A stretch of 30,836 nt of DNA from Chara braunii (GCA_003427395.1 BFEA01000036.1:476387-507222), one strand, 5' to 3'; positions 18,116 through 28,234 are shown, numbered from the stretch's first letter. Translations and numbers: made by a program. The notes: generated by a model not told the origin, from the letters alone.

Positions 18116-19744
18116 ATGGCGACAGGCGCGGCTCCAGAAGTGCTGAAGCAGCTCAGCGATGCTGGACTCAATGGACCGCAGATTCTTTACAACCTGAGCC
18201 CTCCTGAGCTGTACGAGCAGGGGCTGAAACACGAGAAGGGCTCCTTCATTACTTCGACGGGAGCCATCGCCACGCTTTCGGGAGCGAAGACCGGACGTTC
18301 ACCCAAGGATAAGCGCGTCGTCAAGGATGAGACCACCGCAGAGGAGCTCTGGTGGGGAGAAGGCTCGCCGAACATCGAGATTGACGATGCCACTTACCTG
18401 GTAAACCGGGAGCGAACCCTGAATTATCTCAACTCCTTGGAGAAGGTGTTTGTGAACGACCAGTTCCTTAACTGGGACAAGCAGAACCGCATCAAGGTGC
18501 GCATCGTCGCGGAGAGGGCGTACCACTCCCTCTTCATGCGGAACATGTGCATTCGGCCGGAGCCGAGCGAGCTGGAGGGTTTCGTCCCCGATTTCACCAT
18601 CTTCAATGCCGGCAAGTTCCCTGCCAACAAGCTGACCAAGTTCATGACCTCCTCGACGAGTGTGAACATCAACCTGAAGCGTGCTGAGATGGTCATCCTT
18701 GGCACGCAGTACGCCGGGGAGATGAAGAAGGGGCTGTTCGGACTGATGCACTACCTGATGCCCAAGCGGGGAATCCTGTCCCTCCACTCGGGATGCAACA
18801 CCTCGCCCGATGGTCAAGTCTCTGTCTTCTTCGGACTCTCCGGAACCGGCAAGACAACGCTGTCGGCCGATCCCCGTCGTCCTCTCATCGGCGACGACGA
18901 GCACTGCTGGAGCGATAACGGCATTTCCAACATCGAGGGAGGCTGCTACGCCAAGTGCATCGACCTTTCGCCAGAAAAGGAGCCGGACATCTTCCACGCC
19001 ATCCGCTTCGGAACGGTGCTGGAGAACGTCGTGTACGATGAGAAGACCAGAGTGGTCGACTATACCGACAAGTCGATCACAGAGAACACGAGGGCGTCCT
19101 ACCCGATCGAACACATTGGCAACGCCAGGATCCCATGCGTTGGGCCGCATCCGAAGAACGTCATTCTTTTGACTTGCGACGCCTTTGGTGTGCTTCCACC
19201 AGTCAGTAAGCTCACGGATGCCCAAGCCATGTACCATTTCATCAGCGGCTACACTGCGCTGGTTGCGGGAACTGAGGTGGGGATCAAGGAGCCCAAGGCC
19301 ACGTTCTCGGCTTGCTTCGGCGCCGCGTTCATCATGTATCATCCGACCAAGTATGCGGCCATGTTGGCCGAGAAGATGAAGCAGTACGGGGCTACCGCAT
19401 GGCTCGTCAACACCGGATGGGTCGGAGGAAGCTATGGCGTTGGCTCCCGAATGAAGCTCTCACAGACGAGGAAGATCATTGACGCTATCCATGACGGTTC
19501 GCTCGAGATTGCAAACTACTCCACCACGCCCATCTTCAACCTCCAAGTCCCGGACAAAGTCAGCGGTGTTCCGGACGAGGTTCTGCGGCCAAGGGAAATG
19601 TGGGCGGACAAGGCTGCGTACGATGAGACCCTGAAGAAGTTGGCAGGGCTGTTCACGAACAACTTCAAGAAATTCACCGCCCACAGCGTCGGCGGTGACG
19701 ATGACCTCACCAAGCGTATCCTTGCTGCCGGCCCTCAGCTGTAG
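18116..19744 (+). CDS. PCK: Phosphoenolpyruvate carboxykinase (ATP), intronless
   Basis: 542-aa ATP-dependent PEPCK, converting oxaloacetate plus ATP to PEP, CO2 and ADP; the entry step of gluconeogenesis from organic acids or lipid in the cytosol. Signature sites are all present: GRSPKDK at 60-66 (substrate Arg61), FMTSSTSV at 176-183, GEMKKG at 201-206 and His224 in HSGCN (metal ligands), P-loop GLSGTGKT at 240-247, kinase-2 LIGDDEHCW at 257-265, and ENTRASYP at 323-330. The whole sequence is closest to plant/fungal PEPCK. It lacks the ~100-residue regulatory N-terminal extension of land-plant enzymes and has no targeting peptide. ATG 18116 has A at -3 and G at +4. No introns; GC-rich third positions. 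A TATA box lies 299 bp upstream. The stop TAG lies within an 81-bp tandem duplication. Confidence 0.96.
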   Translation: MATGAAPEVLKQLSDAGLNGPQILYNLSPPELYEQGLKHEKGSFITSTGAIATLSGAKTGRSPKDKRVVKDETTAEELWWGEGSPNIEIDDATYLVNRERTLNYLNSLEKVFVNDQFLNWDKQNRIKVRIVAERAYHSLFMRNMCIRPEPSELEGFVPDFTIFNAGKFPANKLTKFMTSSTSVNINLKRAEMVILGTQYAGEMKKGLFGLMHYLMPKRGILSLHSGCNTSPDGQVSVFFGLSGTGKTTLSADPRRPLIGDDEHCWSDNGISNIEGGCYAKCIDLSPEKEPDIFHAIRFGTVLENVVYDEKTRVVDYTDKSITENTRASYPIEHIGNARIPCVGPHPKNVILLTCDAFGVLPPVSKLTDAQAMYHFISGYTALVAGTEVGIKEPKATFSACFGAAFIMYHPTKYAAMLAEKMKQYGATAWLVNTGWVGGSYGVGSRMKLSQTRKIIDAIHDGSLEIANYSTTPIFNLQVPDKVSGVPDEVLRPREMWADKAAYDETLKKLAGLFTNNFKKFTAHSVGGDDDLTKRILAAGPQL

Positions 19745-19883
19745 TTTCAGGTGTCAGACCCCCATCACCTTCTTGTGGCTCCTCTTCCTTCCATCTTCGT
19801 CATTGCTGCCGCCCCTCAGCTGTAGTTCAGGTTTCAGACCCCCAACAGCCTTCTTTTGGCGCCTCTTCCTTCCATCGCCATTC
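19722..19883 (+). repeat. 81-bp tandem duplication spanning the PEPCK stop codon
   Basis: Unit 1 (19722-19802) contains the last codons and stop of PEPCK plus the first 58 bp of 3' UTR. Unit 2 (19803-19883) repeats it with substitutions and small indels, including a second CCCTCAGCTGTAG. Confidence 0.9.
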
Positions 19884-20925
19884 ATTATATTCTTTGAGCT
19901 CTGTCACAATAACTGTTGTTGGAATCCAACACATTCGTTCCCATTTCGGCACAGCCTACTAGTTCTCAACTTGAAGTCGTCTAGGATTTCTCCATGATTA
20001 TTTCGTTTGTCTGCCTGTCTACTATAGAGTACCTATCATAGCGATGAGGTGGTTAAGTTATGGTTAAGTTAGTCAAAGTGAGACCTCCGCGGCGTGGACA
20101 CCGGGCTTTTTCTTTTTGTTCCCCTGTTTTCTCCAGCTTAAGGCAGGCGCTCAGAGTGCTTGGACTGTGGAATCAGTGTGGAGCAATTCCCTGTTTCTTT
20201 CGCACATGACTTTGTACGGGGTGATTTTTCCTTTTGACTTTTCGGGAAGGAAGGAAGGTGCGAATTCGCTGCAGTGGTAGGGATTTTCTTCTCTATGAAG
20301 TAGGAAAGGAAAAGCAAAATCTTTTTGAAAGGGTTCAGATTAGACTTCAGATCACGGACAGGAGAAATGGCTTGGCTGGGTCGGTGGGGTGTTCTTTTTT
20401 TCTCCTTTGTCATTTCGGGAAAGAAGGTGTGACATCGCTGAAGCGGCTGAAGTAGCAGGCAGATTCTTCTCGATGAGGTGGGGTAGAAATGAAAAGCACC
20501 ATCTTTTTCGAAGTTTCAGATTAGACTAAGTCTTCTTATCAGGAGAGAACCTTTGGGATACATGAACTATGTCGTTGACATTCTTTTTTCTCCTGGACTA
20601 TAAAAACGATTTGTGTGGCCCAAAAATTTCGGAGAGAATTTTTCAGGAATGCTGCTGAAGTATGATGGTGCCTTTTTATGCCATTTATGGTTGAATACTG
20701 TGACAATCCAGTTGGCTTGGCTCTCGTAGGCGTTCGGCGATTCTCCACGAGTCATTATTCCTTTGCTAACGCTTCCACTGTTGCACTTGGTTGTTTGCCT
20801 TATTAGCTTTGAAATTGAGTTTGATCTCCATATGCCTCTGAGCAGCCAACTACATTTTCATTTTGACTTTGAAAGGAGGGAGGGGGAGGGGGGGGACGAG
20901 TTCCAGTGTCTCCCTATTTTAAGGA
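19884..20925 (+). repeat. PEPCK 3' flank with diverged tandem repeats
   Basis: No gene. Blocks at about 20220-20390 recur in the same order at about 20395-20575: CATTTCGGGAAAGAAGG-type, then TTCTTCTC(T/G)ATGA, then ATCTTTTT, then TTCAGATTAGACT. They are two diverged copies of a ~180-bp unit. The PEPCK poly(A) site is not obvious. Confidence 0.5.

Positions 20926-20984
<59 letters not shown>
20926..20984. repeat. (ATT)n microsatellite
   Basis: About 19 uninterrupted ATT/TTA units. Confidence 0.95.
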
Positions 20985-20985
<1 letters not shown>

Positions 20986-21995
20986 TAACTGTGCTATATT
21001 CTTCTCTCACTTTCACCTTTCACTATCTACCTGCCAGGACTCCTACGCCTATACAGGGGACCCCTGCAAGCATAGCTACCTCTCACAATTAAGGGGATGC
21101 ATGTTGGCCCCCCACCCCTTACTTGGCGGTGGTCAGGGAGTACGGTGGGCCGCGGGTGGGAATGCCGGCTAACGCAAAAAACCGAGCATTTTGCCAGTAG
21201 CACCCCACCCTCCATCGAGTAGCAGCAGTGGCTATGGCCAACACTCTCCTACACGCCACACACAACCCACTCACGCTCACATGCACACCTGCGGATCAGA
21301 TAATGAACCTCGCTCCACTACTCTCGAAATGTGCAAAACGCGAGTGAATCTTCCGCGAGAACATGGAAAGACCATTATTTTTGTCTTTTGTTCATGTGGA
21401 GAGTAGTGGAGTGGGGCCCAATATTAGACAGATCAAAGCAGATACTGCACTTGATCTATTTTTAGCCAAAAGGCCGAGAAAGGTCTTTATTTTAAGGATT
21501 TTACCTCAATCAAATTCCATTTCCTCTGGACTTTTCTTTGAGGGAAAAAAAAAAACAGAAAAAAAAACAGAGGTCTGGACTTATCTTTACATCCGATAAC
21601 GACAACAGAACTTGAATAAGAAATTTTGTCGAAGTCGTCTCAGCGGCGGCTATAAGGGCAACCTCACAATACTAGTAGTACTTTCCTTAAATATCTGATT
21701 GCAATTACAACCAGACCTGGATGAACCCAACTGCAATCATGTCCAGCGCTTATTAGAAAAAAGTCCTAGTGTGAGTATGCCCTAAGACAGAAGGGAGGGA
21801 AAAACATGCCATCTTGTCATAGGCGACTCCAGGTTCCGAGTCTTGAGCCCTAATCTCAGCCTTTATTAGTCTTTAATGACTCTTTATCCGTTTCCTGGAT
21901 TAGACTCTTGATTCCCTTGTAGGCTTGTACCATCCCAGCTGCACTGACTGCTACCGTCTTCCCCACGTGTTGTAAACGAATACAATGCATAGAAC
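20985..21995. other. No supported gene
   Basis: Mixed-composition sequence with only short frames and A-rich patches near 21543-21567. No domain, repeat or RNA gene was recognised. Confidence 0.5.
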
Positions 21996-23298
21996 ATAGG
22001 ATTCATGGAAACCTAACAAACAAGAATGTTAGATTTGCATGAAATCTATTGAAGATTCTTATAGTACGTTTTTTAGACCTCCGCGGAGCAGTAAAACAAC
22101 CGCAAGAAAGAAATAGAGAAGTACTTTTTCAGAGCCATTGGAAGTGCCGAAGAGAAAATCAGGTTTTTCCACATAAAATCCCTGTCATGCGAACACCGTA
22201 TATTCAGTAACCAAAATCTCCAGGTTTTTTGTTATCTAAAAAAATCATGTTTATAGTCCTATAAGATGTGTAGCATAACGAACGAATTTGGGGGTTCCGC
22301 AAACACGCAAACATGTTCTCATGTTCACGAATACGTTCGCCTTAACAATGTTCTCCCATATACGGGTGAATATATTATTTTAATATTTTTTTATGTTTGT
22401 TTTTATTCTCCCCCAATTTTTTATTTTAAACTCGCGTTTGGCTAAGAATTTAAAGGTTTATCCACGACAAAAATTATTTCTATTATTATTTTACATACCA
22501 TATATTTTTTTTCAAGAGTTTTACTGTTAACTTCAAATAACGACCATTTCGTCAAAATGGGCATTTTTTTTTTTGAACGAAATTGAAACCGAGTTTTTTG
22601 GCCGAAAACTCGTCAAAATTTCTTGTTCCTGAGGGTCCGGCGTTTGTAAAACGCTGGACCCCCTGGCTGTACATGGACCTAGNTTGNGACCAGGNANCTC
22701 CAGGNAGNNCTNCCTGGAGNTNCCTGGTCNCAANCTAGGTCCATGTACAGCCAGGGGGTCCAGCGTTTTACAAACGCCGGACCCTCAGGAACAAGAAATT
22801 TTGACGAGTTTTCGGCCAAAAAACTCGGTTTCAATTTCGTTCAAAAAAAAAAAATGCCCATTTTGACGAAATGGCAGTTAAATTTGATTTATTGTTCTAT
22901 AAACTAGTTTTCGCAGAGCTTGATTTATACCTAACAACTGAAAATGACTTATAGTCCTATAAATGAGTATTCACAAAAAACGTCTTTTTTTACGTCTTTC
23001 GAGTTCGCCTTGCAGTCCTTAAAGGTTGTCTTGTTTGAGCCTTACTTTATCCAATTACTGATAATGACTTATAGTCCTATAATAGGATCTTTGCTGGAAA
23101 GGTTTTTGTTGCACATTTTGACGATAGCCTTTTGCCCAAATTTTTGGCCTCCTTCATCGAGAAAAGGTTCAAAAGTAATAAAAATGCTATTTTTTAATTT
23201 TTTTTTGTCAAAAATAGAAGTTCGACGTTTACTTTTCATTCCATAAAAAAATTGAGGTTTTGTATTTTTGTTAGGTTTTTAACTTCTTATGAATCACA
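21996..23298 (+). mobile_element. Long foldback repeat, copy 1
   Basis: Ends are inverted relatives (GGATTCATGGAAACCTAACA at the left; TGTTAGG...TATGAATCAC at the right). Nearly the whole length matches 26343-27231 in reverse orientation, in order: a GTACG-TTTTTAG-CCT block, CCATTGGAAGTG, TTTATAGTCCTATAAG, a CTCGCGTTTGGCTA block, TGTTAACTTCAAA, GACTTATAGTCCTATAA. No transposase or RT frame. A 331-bp palindrome is nested inside. Confidence 0.65.
22544..22874. repeat. 331-bp near-perfect palindrome with Ns at its centre
   Basis: Two arms of about 165 bp are inverted copies, differing only by one base in a poly(A/T) run; the centre is between 22708 and 22709. The ambiguous bases in the middle (22683-22734) are placed symmetrically. 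The homologous repeat copy at 26343-27231 lacks this segment, so it is an insertion in copy 1 or a local assembly product. Confidence 0.85.
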
Positions 23299-23886
23299 TG
23301 TTAGGTTGCTTGCCACTCGGATATAATGCATACACGTTCTATTAAAAGCAGCTTGAATATTTGAGTTCAACGCATATGCGTTCTATTTGAGTCATAGACC
23401 TTTCCCCCGAAAACTCAAATACAACGCAGATGCCTTATGTTAGGGGGAAGACGGGTGGACCGGGCTGGTCATAGAGCCTCGCCACACCACTCACTAAACG
23501 AGATAAATCCGAGTGCATTTTCGCCAAGAGGCCGTATGTTACTACAAATCTATGTTTCTACGATAAGTAACGAATGCATCTTGCCACCTTCTGAATGAAG
23601 GTGCACTCACATTTTTTTCTCCTGCTTGGTCTCTAGAAAATGTCGAAGACGGAGGAGACCGGCCTGAGGCTGCGTACCATGGAGCGCAAAGCATAATACT
23701 TAGTCTAAGCGCAGTCAAGGGAACGCGTGGGGGTGGAGATCAAGACGAGCTGTCAAGAAGCGAAGCTTAGGGAGAGAACCGTTTAAGCGTGAAGAGGAGA
23801 GGGTCTTGGAGCCTCTTGAGAAGTTGGGTTCACCTCACAGTGACCTCAGCTCACTGCGGCTAAGTATCCTGAAGTTGATAGATAGC
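23299..23886. other. Unassigned spacer with one GCCTCGCCACACCA end
   Basis: No gene supported. Short repeated words around 23355-23430 (TTTGAGT, CAACGCA-ATGC) and a GCCTCGCCACACCACT at 23468-23483 show a remnant of the family seen at 14035-16562. Confidence 0.5.
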
Positions 23887-24072
23887 CAAGGATTAGCCCT
23901 CGTTCACCTGGAGCAAGAGCTATTTGTCGACAATTAGCCCTCGTCCTGAAGCCAGAGCTATTTGTCGACAATTAGCCCTCATTTACTTGGAGCCAGAGCT
24001 GTCCGTCCAAAATTAGCCCTCGTTCACCTGGAGCAAAAGCTTCGTCTACAATTAGCCCTCGTTCACCTGGAG
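23887..24072 (+). repeat. ~40-bp tandem array (ATTAGCCCTCGTTCACCTGG)
   Basis: Units start at 23892, 23933, 23971, 24012 and 24051 (periods 38-41). Each has ATTAGCCCTC, CCTGGAGC-AGAGCT and GTCGACA-like words. Two more units lie at 25455-25523 beyond an insertion. Confidence 0.85.
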
Positions 24073-24660
24073 TCTATGAATCCCCCACGAAGGCGGCCAC
24101 CCGCGGCCGCGGCAAGAGCTGCGACCCCGCGGCCATGGCCGCGCGACCAAGGATTTTCAAGGCCGCGTGGCGGCCAGTGGGGGGGGTTGGCGGAATTGGG
24201 GGTGGCTGATTGGGGTTGTGCAACCCCAACCCCACCCCCTCGCAGAAAAAAAAATAAAAATAAAAAACGAATTTCGGGATGGGGTGGGTTGGGGGTGAAA
24301 ATGAATTTTCAGAATAAAAAAAATAAAAAAGTTTTGATTGATTGATTGATTGATTGATTGGGATTAAAAATTGGTTGGTTGATGGATTGATTGGGATTGA
24401 TTGATTGATTGATTGATTGGTGCCAATTTGGTGGGGGAGCGGCTCCCCCCACCACACACACACACACACTCACACACTTTTTTTTCCCCTTTTTTCTTTC
24501 AATTGATCGATGGATTGGTGAGAGGGGGGTCCCCCCCCGGCACGCGCACTTACACACACAACCAAAAAAAAAAAAACAAATCTCTTTTTTTTTTTTTTTT
24601 TTTTGTAGTTTTTTTTTTATCTTTTTTTGGAAACAAAGGTGGACGCGACATGTTTTGAGT

Positions 24661-25085
24661 TCGCCAAGGCAGAAAAAACAGGCAGTCGGCACCTTTGTCA
24701 TGGCCTGAGTTGGAAAAGGCGGTTGCAACTCAGGCCAGCACCGCCCAGCAGTGGTGTCAGGGTTGTGGTTTGGTTAAGGCGATTTTGTTTGTTTGTTTGT
24801 TTGTTTTTCGGCGTCAGTTTTTTTTTTTTTTTTTTNTCAGGGTTTTNTTTTTTTTTTTTTTCACGCGGGCACGCCCACGATGTCTAGGCCACGCCCGCGA
24901 TGTCTAGGCCACACGCGCGGCTGGGCCACACCGACAATGTCTAGGCCACGCCTGCAGCTGGCCATGGCCGTGATGGGCCACCCTCACGAAAAAAAAAAAA
25001 AAAAAAAAACGCCTTAACCAATCCGCCACCCTGACACCACTGCCGGCCATGACAAAGTTGCAGACTGCCTGTTTTTTCTGCCCAT
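24661..25085. repeat. Inverted repeat with tRNA-Leu-like heads
   Basis: The left arm (24668-24782) and right arm (25010-25078) are inverted: GGCAGAAAAAACAGGCAGTC, TTTGTCATGGCC, CAGTGGTGTCAGGG and TTGGTTAAGGCG occur in both. The segment GTCAGGGTGGCGGATTGGTT (minus strand, about 25017-25042) looks like the first 20 nt of tRNA-Leu including a polymerase III A box. No B box is found, so this is not a tRNA gene. Confidence 0.6.
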
Positions 25086-25288
25086 TAAACTATCTCACGA
25101 CGTTCTAATTGTTATGTTGGCCACTAGCCCGCTCGAGCCTGTTGTTGCTCAGTATACATACACTACTAGCACTCTATGTATCTCTACATAGCACGGACTC
25201 TACCTTCAACTTGTTTCAAGGCGACTAACTCCCATGTGACATAAACGTACTTCCCAAAAAATATGCGGTTTGGAAAAAATATATATAT

Positions 25289-25325
25289 ATGGGGTTGTAG
25301 GGTTCGAAAAACCCTACAACCCCAT
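25289..25325. repeat. Perfect 16-bp hairpin
   Basis: ATGGGGTTGTAGGGTT at 25289-25304 pairs with 25310-25325; the loop is CGAAA. It follows an (AT)n tract. Confidence 0.85.
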
Positions 25326-25454
25326 TTTGTTTCTTTTTTTTTTTTACATTTTATTTTGCCGGGAAAAAATCCCCAAACATAGTGGCAGCTACTTGGGGGC
25401 CGCCTTCCGCGGCCGCGGCCACAAACTCAGTCGCGGGCCATGAATGACCCCGCG

Positions 25455-25523
25455 CCTGGAGCCAAAGCTATTCGTTGACAATTAGCCCTCGTTCACCTGT
25501 AGCCAGAGAGCTATTCGTCGACA
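25455..25523 (+). repeat. Right part of the ~40-bp tandem array
   Basis: CCTGGAGCCAAAGCTATTCG, ATTAGCCCTCGTTCACCTG and a second GAGCTATTCGTCGACA match the units at 23892-24072. Confidence 0.8.
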
Positions 25524-26099
25524 AGCGAGCATGTCACGAAGAGTTTGGCGGGCTCCTCAGAGACACCAGAGAAGTTGCAGGTCAGGCAGGACATGGGCCC
25601 AGACGAGGAGAAGGCGCTGAGTGAGGCAAGGATGCGGGTCTGAAAGAGAGAGGGCGAGCAGATGAAGGACATGGTCCTAAGTGTGAACAAAGATTTGCAA
25701 AAGGAATGAGTTTTGACCGAGTTAGCTACATACGTTTTTTTTTGGGTATGACATCCGCAGCTTGGGTGCATGTGCTAGAGCAGGTCAACCTTGGCTAGAC
25801 ACGAGGCGAGATAGGGTGCACCAGGATGACATTGGACTGGAGCGTGCATTCACCTTCATTAGGAACACGCTGCCTGATGACAGCGTAGCATTTTTGTGCG
25901 TCCTGTCTGCATCGTCAAACAAGACGAAGCTAGAGAACACAGGCACCGGAGAGCTGTGTCCACTGCCCACTACCTAGGCTGGCAAAAAGAGCGAAGAGCC
26001 CTGCTCGTCAATCCACACTGGACGAGTGTTGGCCATGGTCCAGGAGCAATTTTCCTTCCTCTTCCCTCGTTTTCTCCTTGATACCCAACAAGAGACGGG
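25524..26099. other. No supported gene
   Basis: Ordinary-composition DNA with short frames on both strands (for example 25762-25977 plus, 25511-25771 minus). None has a domain, a repeat pattern or a codon signature that would support it. Confidence 0.45.
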
Positions 26100-26342
26100 G
26101 GGCTCATGACCAGATCTAGAGACAAAGAGGCACACCCATTCTATTTGAGAGGACCAGGTTCTGACCGTTCGTCTCCTGACCAGGTTCATGACCAGGTTCA
26201 ACCCTGACGCAAGATACTTTTTTAGAGGAGTCAAAGGACCACGTTCATGACCAGATCAAGAGGCTGAGAGGCACACAAGGTACTATTTGAGAGGACCAGC
26301 TTCTGACCTGGTCTTGTCCAGTGTGGATTGCCGAGACAGAGA
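26100..26342 (+). repeat. GACCAGGTTC-type direct repeats
   Basis: Two ~60-70-bp units (TGACCAGATC, GAGGCACAC, CTATTTGAGAGGACCAG, TTCTGACC) follow one another. Further GAGGACCAGGTT and GAGACCAG units resume at 27230-27295, so foldback copy 2 sits inside this array. Confidence 0.6.
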
Positions 26343-27231
26343 CTCACAGGATTCGTGAAAACCCAACAAAACCACAAAACCCAACATTTTGTATAGAGTG
26401 AAAAAGTAGAGGTCAAACTTCTATTTCTGATTTTTAAAAAAAACACATTTTTGACCACTTTCCAAGAGACAAGGCAAAAAATCATGCAAACATTTGAGCG
26501 ATCCTTAAGATGTGGAGGAAAACTCGTTCTTACAAAAATCCTGTTATAGGACTATAAGTCATTTTCAATAGACTTGTAGAAAAGCAGAGCTCCAATAAAA
26601 CAAACTCGAAAGTTGTAAAAAAACAGTTTTAGTGAATTCTGGCATATAGGACTATATGTCGTTTTCAACATTTATAGACTCAATATAGCAATTTTGAAGT
26701 TAACAATAAAATATTTCTCAAAAAAATATGTTATGCAAAATAATAGCACAAACAACTTTTATCTTAGACACATCTTGAAATTTCTAGTCAAACGCAAGTT
26801 AAAAAATAAAAAACAAAAAAAAAAAAAAAAAAAAAAAAGTTAAAAAAAGAGAGAATATGTTATGGCAAACGTATTAACAAACAAGAAAACACGTTCGCAC
26901 GTTCACCAAACCCTCAAATATGTTCGTCGTGATACACAACTTATAGGACTATAAACATGATCTTTTGAGATAATAAAAAACATGAATATTTGAATTTATA
27001 AATATATGATGCTCCGCCTTGTAATGATTTACTTTGAAAAATTTTATTTTTTTTCTCGCCACTTTCAATGGTTCTCAAAAAATATTTTTTTATTCCTTTT
27101 TTGTGGTTTTTTAACATCGCAAAGAATCTTGCTCTTGTAGAAGGCCTAAAAACCGTACTCTCAAAATCCTAAATAAATTTCGTTCAAACCCAACATTTTT
27201 TTTTTTTTTATTTTCACGAATTTTATGTGAG
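26343..27231 (-). mobile_element. Long foldback repeat, copy 2 (inverted)
   Basis: Inverted homologue of 21996-23298. Ends: CTCACAGGATTCGTGAAAA on the left and TTTTCACGAATTTTATGTGA on the right. It lacks the nested palindrome of copy 1 and has a poly(A) run at about 26813-26838 near its middle. No coding capacity. Confidence 0.65.
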
Positions 27232-27295
27232 AGGACCAGGTTGCACTTCTTAGAGACCAGGTTCTACTTCTTCGAGACCAGTTTCTGACCAATCA

Positions 27296-28173
27296 TCTTA
27301 AGACTTGTCAATGAGCTTTGTGAGACTATTAACTAGGTTTCCTGGATTCATCATGATGGTTCACTCAGAGCTTAATCATGATGGTTCTCTCAAGAGTCTT
27401 AACTTCTGCGTGCTTTCCGTCTAAGACTTCCGATGCTCTTTTTTTTATTGAATCAGGTACTAGTGGTTTGTGATACCTATCATGTGTCTATTCATCTGCT
27501 TCTCAATTATGATGGCCGCTTTCAGGGCACTTCGGACATGCTTCTATCGCACTCAGTCTGACTGAGTGTGCCTTCACGAAGGTGTCTAAGGCAAAGCGCG
27601 AGGTCTGCCAGTGGTCGTGACCGGAGTCAGCCCTTCACCTTCAAGTTGACAAGTTGTGGGGGTTAATCTTTTTTTCCGTTTTTTTTTTTTACTTTTCACA
27701 GCGGCTTGGCTTAATATATGGGTCAGTACGAGCATCCGAGTACCCCAGTAGAAGCCTCTGAAGTTGGTTCAATGCACTTGGTGGGTGACGCTCCTGTCTA
27801 TTGGTGGGGAGCGTCACCTCAGGCTGCTGGTAAAATGCACTTGGTGGGTGAAGAAGAGGGTCTCCCTTTGGGCATAGTAGTTACTGTAGTGAGCGGATTT
27901 GCTAACTGATGATCATTGGTGGAGTGGAAGAAACTCAGGGAAACAACGCGATATAGCTAATAGGACACCGACACGGTGTTTGATTGAGGCAAAGCTGGAC
28001 GCACATCCCCTTGGGTTGACGCATGGTACTATTACAGACACAACCTACGCACCACCCAAGGGTAGTCCACCTGTTGTATGTTGGTTGAGGGTTTCACAGG
28101 GTTTGCTTGGGGTGTTGGTCTCGGGTGTTCAGATGTTCTCCCCAGTCTGGCATATCACACGATCATTCCATTT
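27296..28173. other. Unassigned region; hairpin at 27784-27818
   Basis: 27784-27794 and 27808-27818 form a perfect 11-bp hairpin (GGTGACGCTCC). It lies in a 63-codon frame from ATG 27718 in which MHLVG occurs twice because the DNA word ATGCACTTGGTGGGTGA is repeated at 27772 and 27835. A good acceptor-like sequence (T-rich, TTTTCACAG, ending at 27702) precedes that ATG. I cannot support a gene. Confidence 0.35.
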
Positions 28174-28234
28174 CCGGTAGTTGCTCATACGGTAGAGTCT
28201 TGGATTACATGTTACAAGGTCACGGGTTCAAGCT
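28174..28234 (+). repeat. tRNA-like sequence (A- and B-box-like)
   Basis: TAGTTGCTCATACGGTAGAG resembles a tRNA D-arm/A box and GGTTCAAGC, 47 bp on, a B box; the spacing fits a tRNA. The acceptor and T stems do not pair, so this is a tRNA-derived repeat (SINE head or tRNA relic), not a functional tRNA gene. Confidence 0.45.

Larger units (their letters stand above)
24073..25454. mobile_element. 1.4-kb low-complexity insertion splitting the tandem array
   Basis: Bordered by CCTGGAG at 24066-24072 and 25455-25461 and by GC-rich CCGCGGCCGCGG words near both ends. Inside: (GATT)n at about 24332-24420, (AC)n at about 24452-24478, long poly(T)/poly(A) runs at about 24580-24603, 24818-24862 and 24990-25009, (GTTT)n at about 24786-24807, and TGTCTAGGCCACGCC repeats at 24880-24955. 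Ns at 24836 and 24847. No gene. Confidence 0.5.

Noticed and set aside
18299-19342. 347-codon open frame on the minus strand
   Set aside because: Lies wholly antisense to PEPCK; openness follows from the GC-rich codon usage of the real gene.
18116-19744. PEPCK as bacterial contamination
   Set aside because: The sequence is plant/fungal-like, has a TATA box and strong start context, and lies within continuous eukaryotic repeat DNA; phylogeny was not possible here.
23640-23694. 18-codon ORF starting ATGTCGAAGACGG
   Set aside because: Too short, no homologue recognised, and no splice or expression evidence.
23887-24072. CRISPR-like regular array
   Set aside because: Units repeat along their full length with no unique spacers, in an evidently eukaryotic window; it is a minisatellite.
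24409-24887. Several Phe/Lys-rich frames on both strands
   Set aside because: Translations of poly(T), poly(A) and (AC)n tracts.
25289-25325. Telomere-like TAGGG repeats
   Set aside because: Only two TAGGGTT-like words, arranged as a hairpin, not as tandem telomere units.
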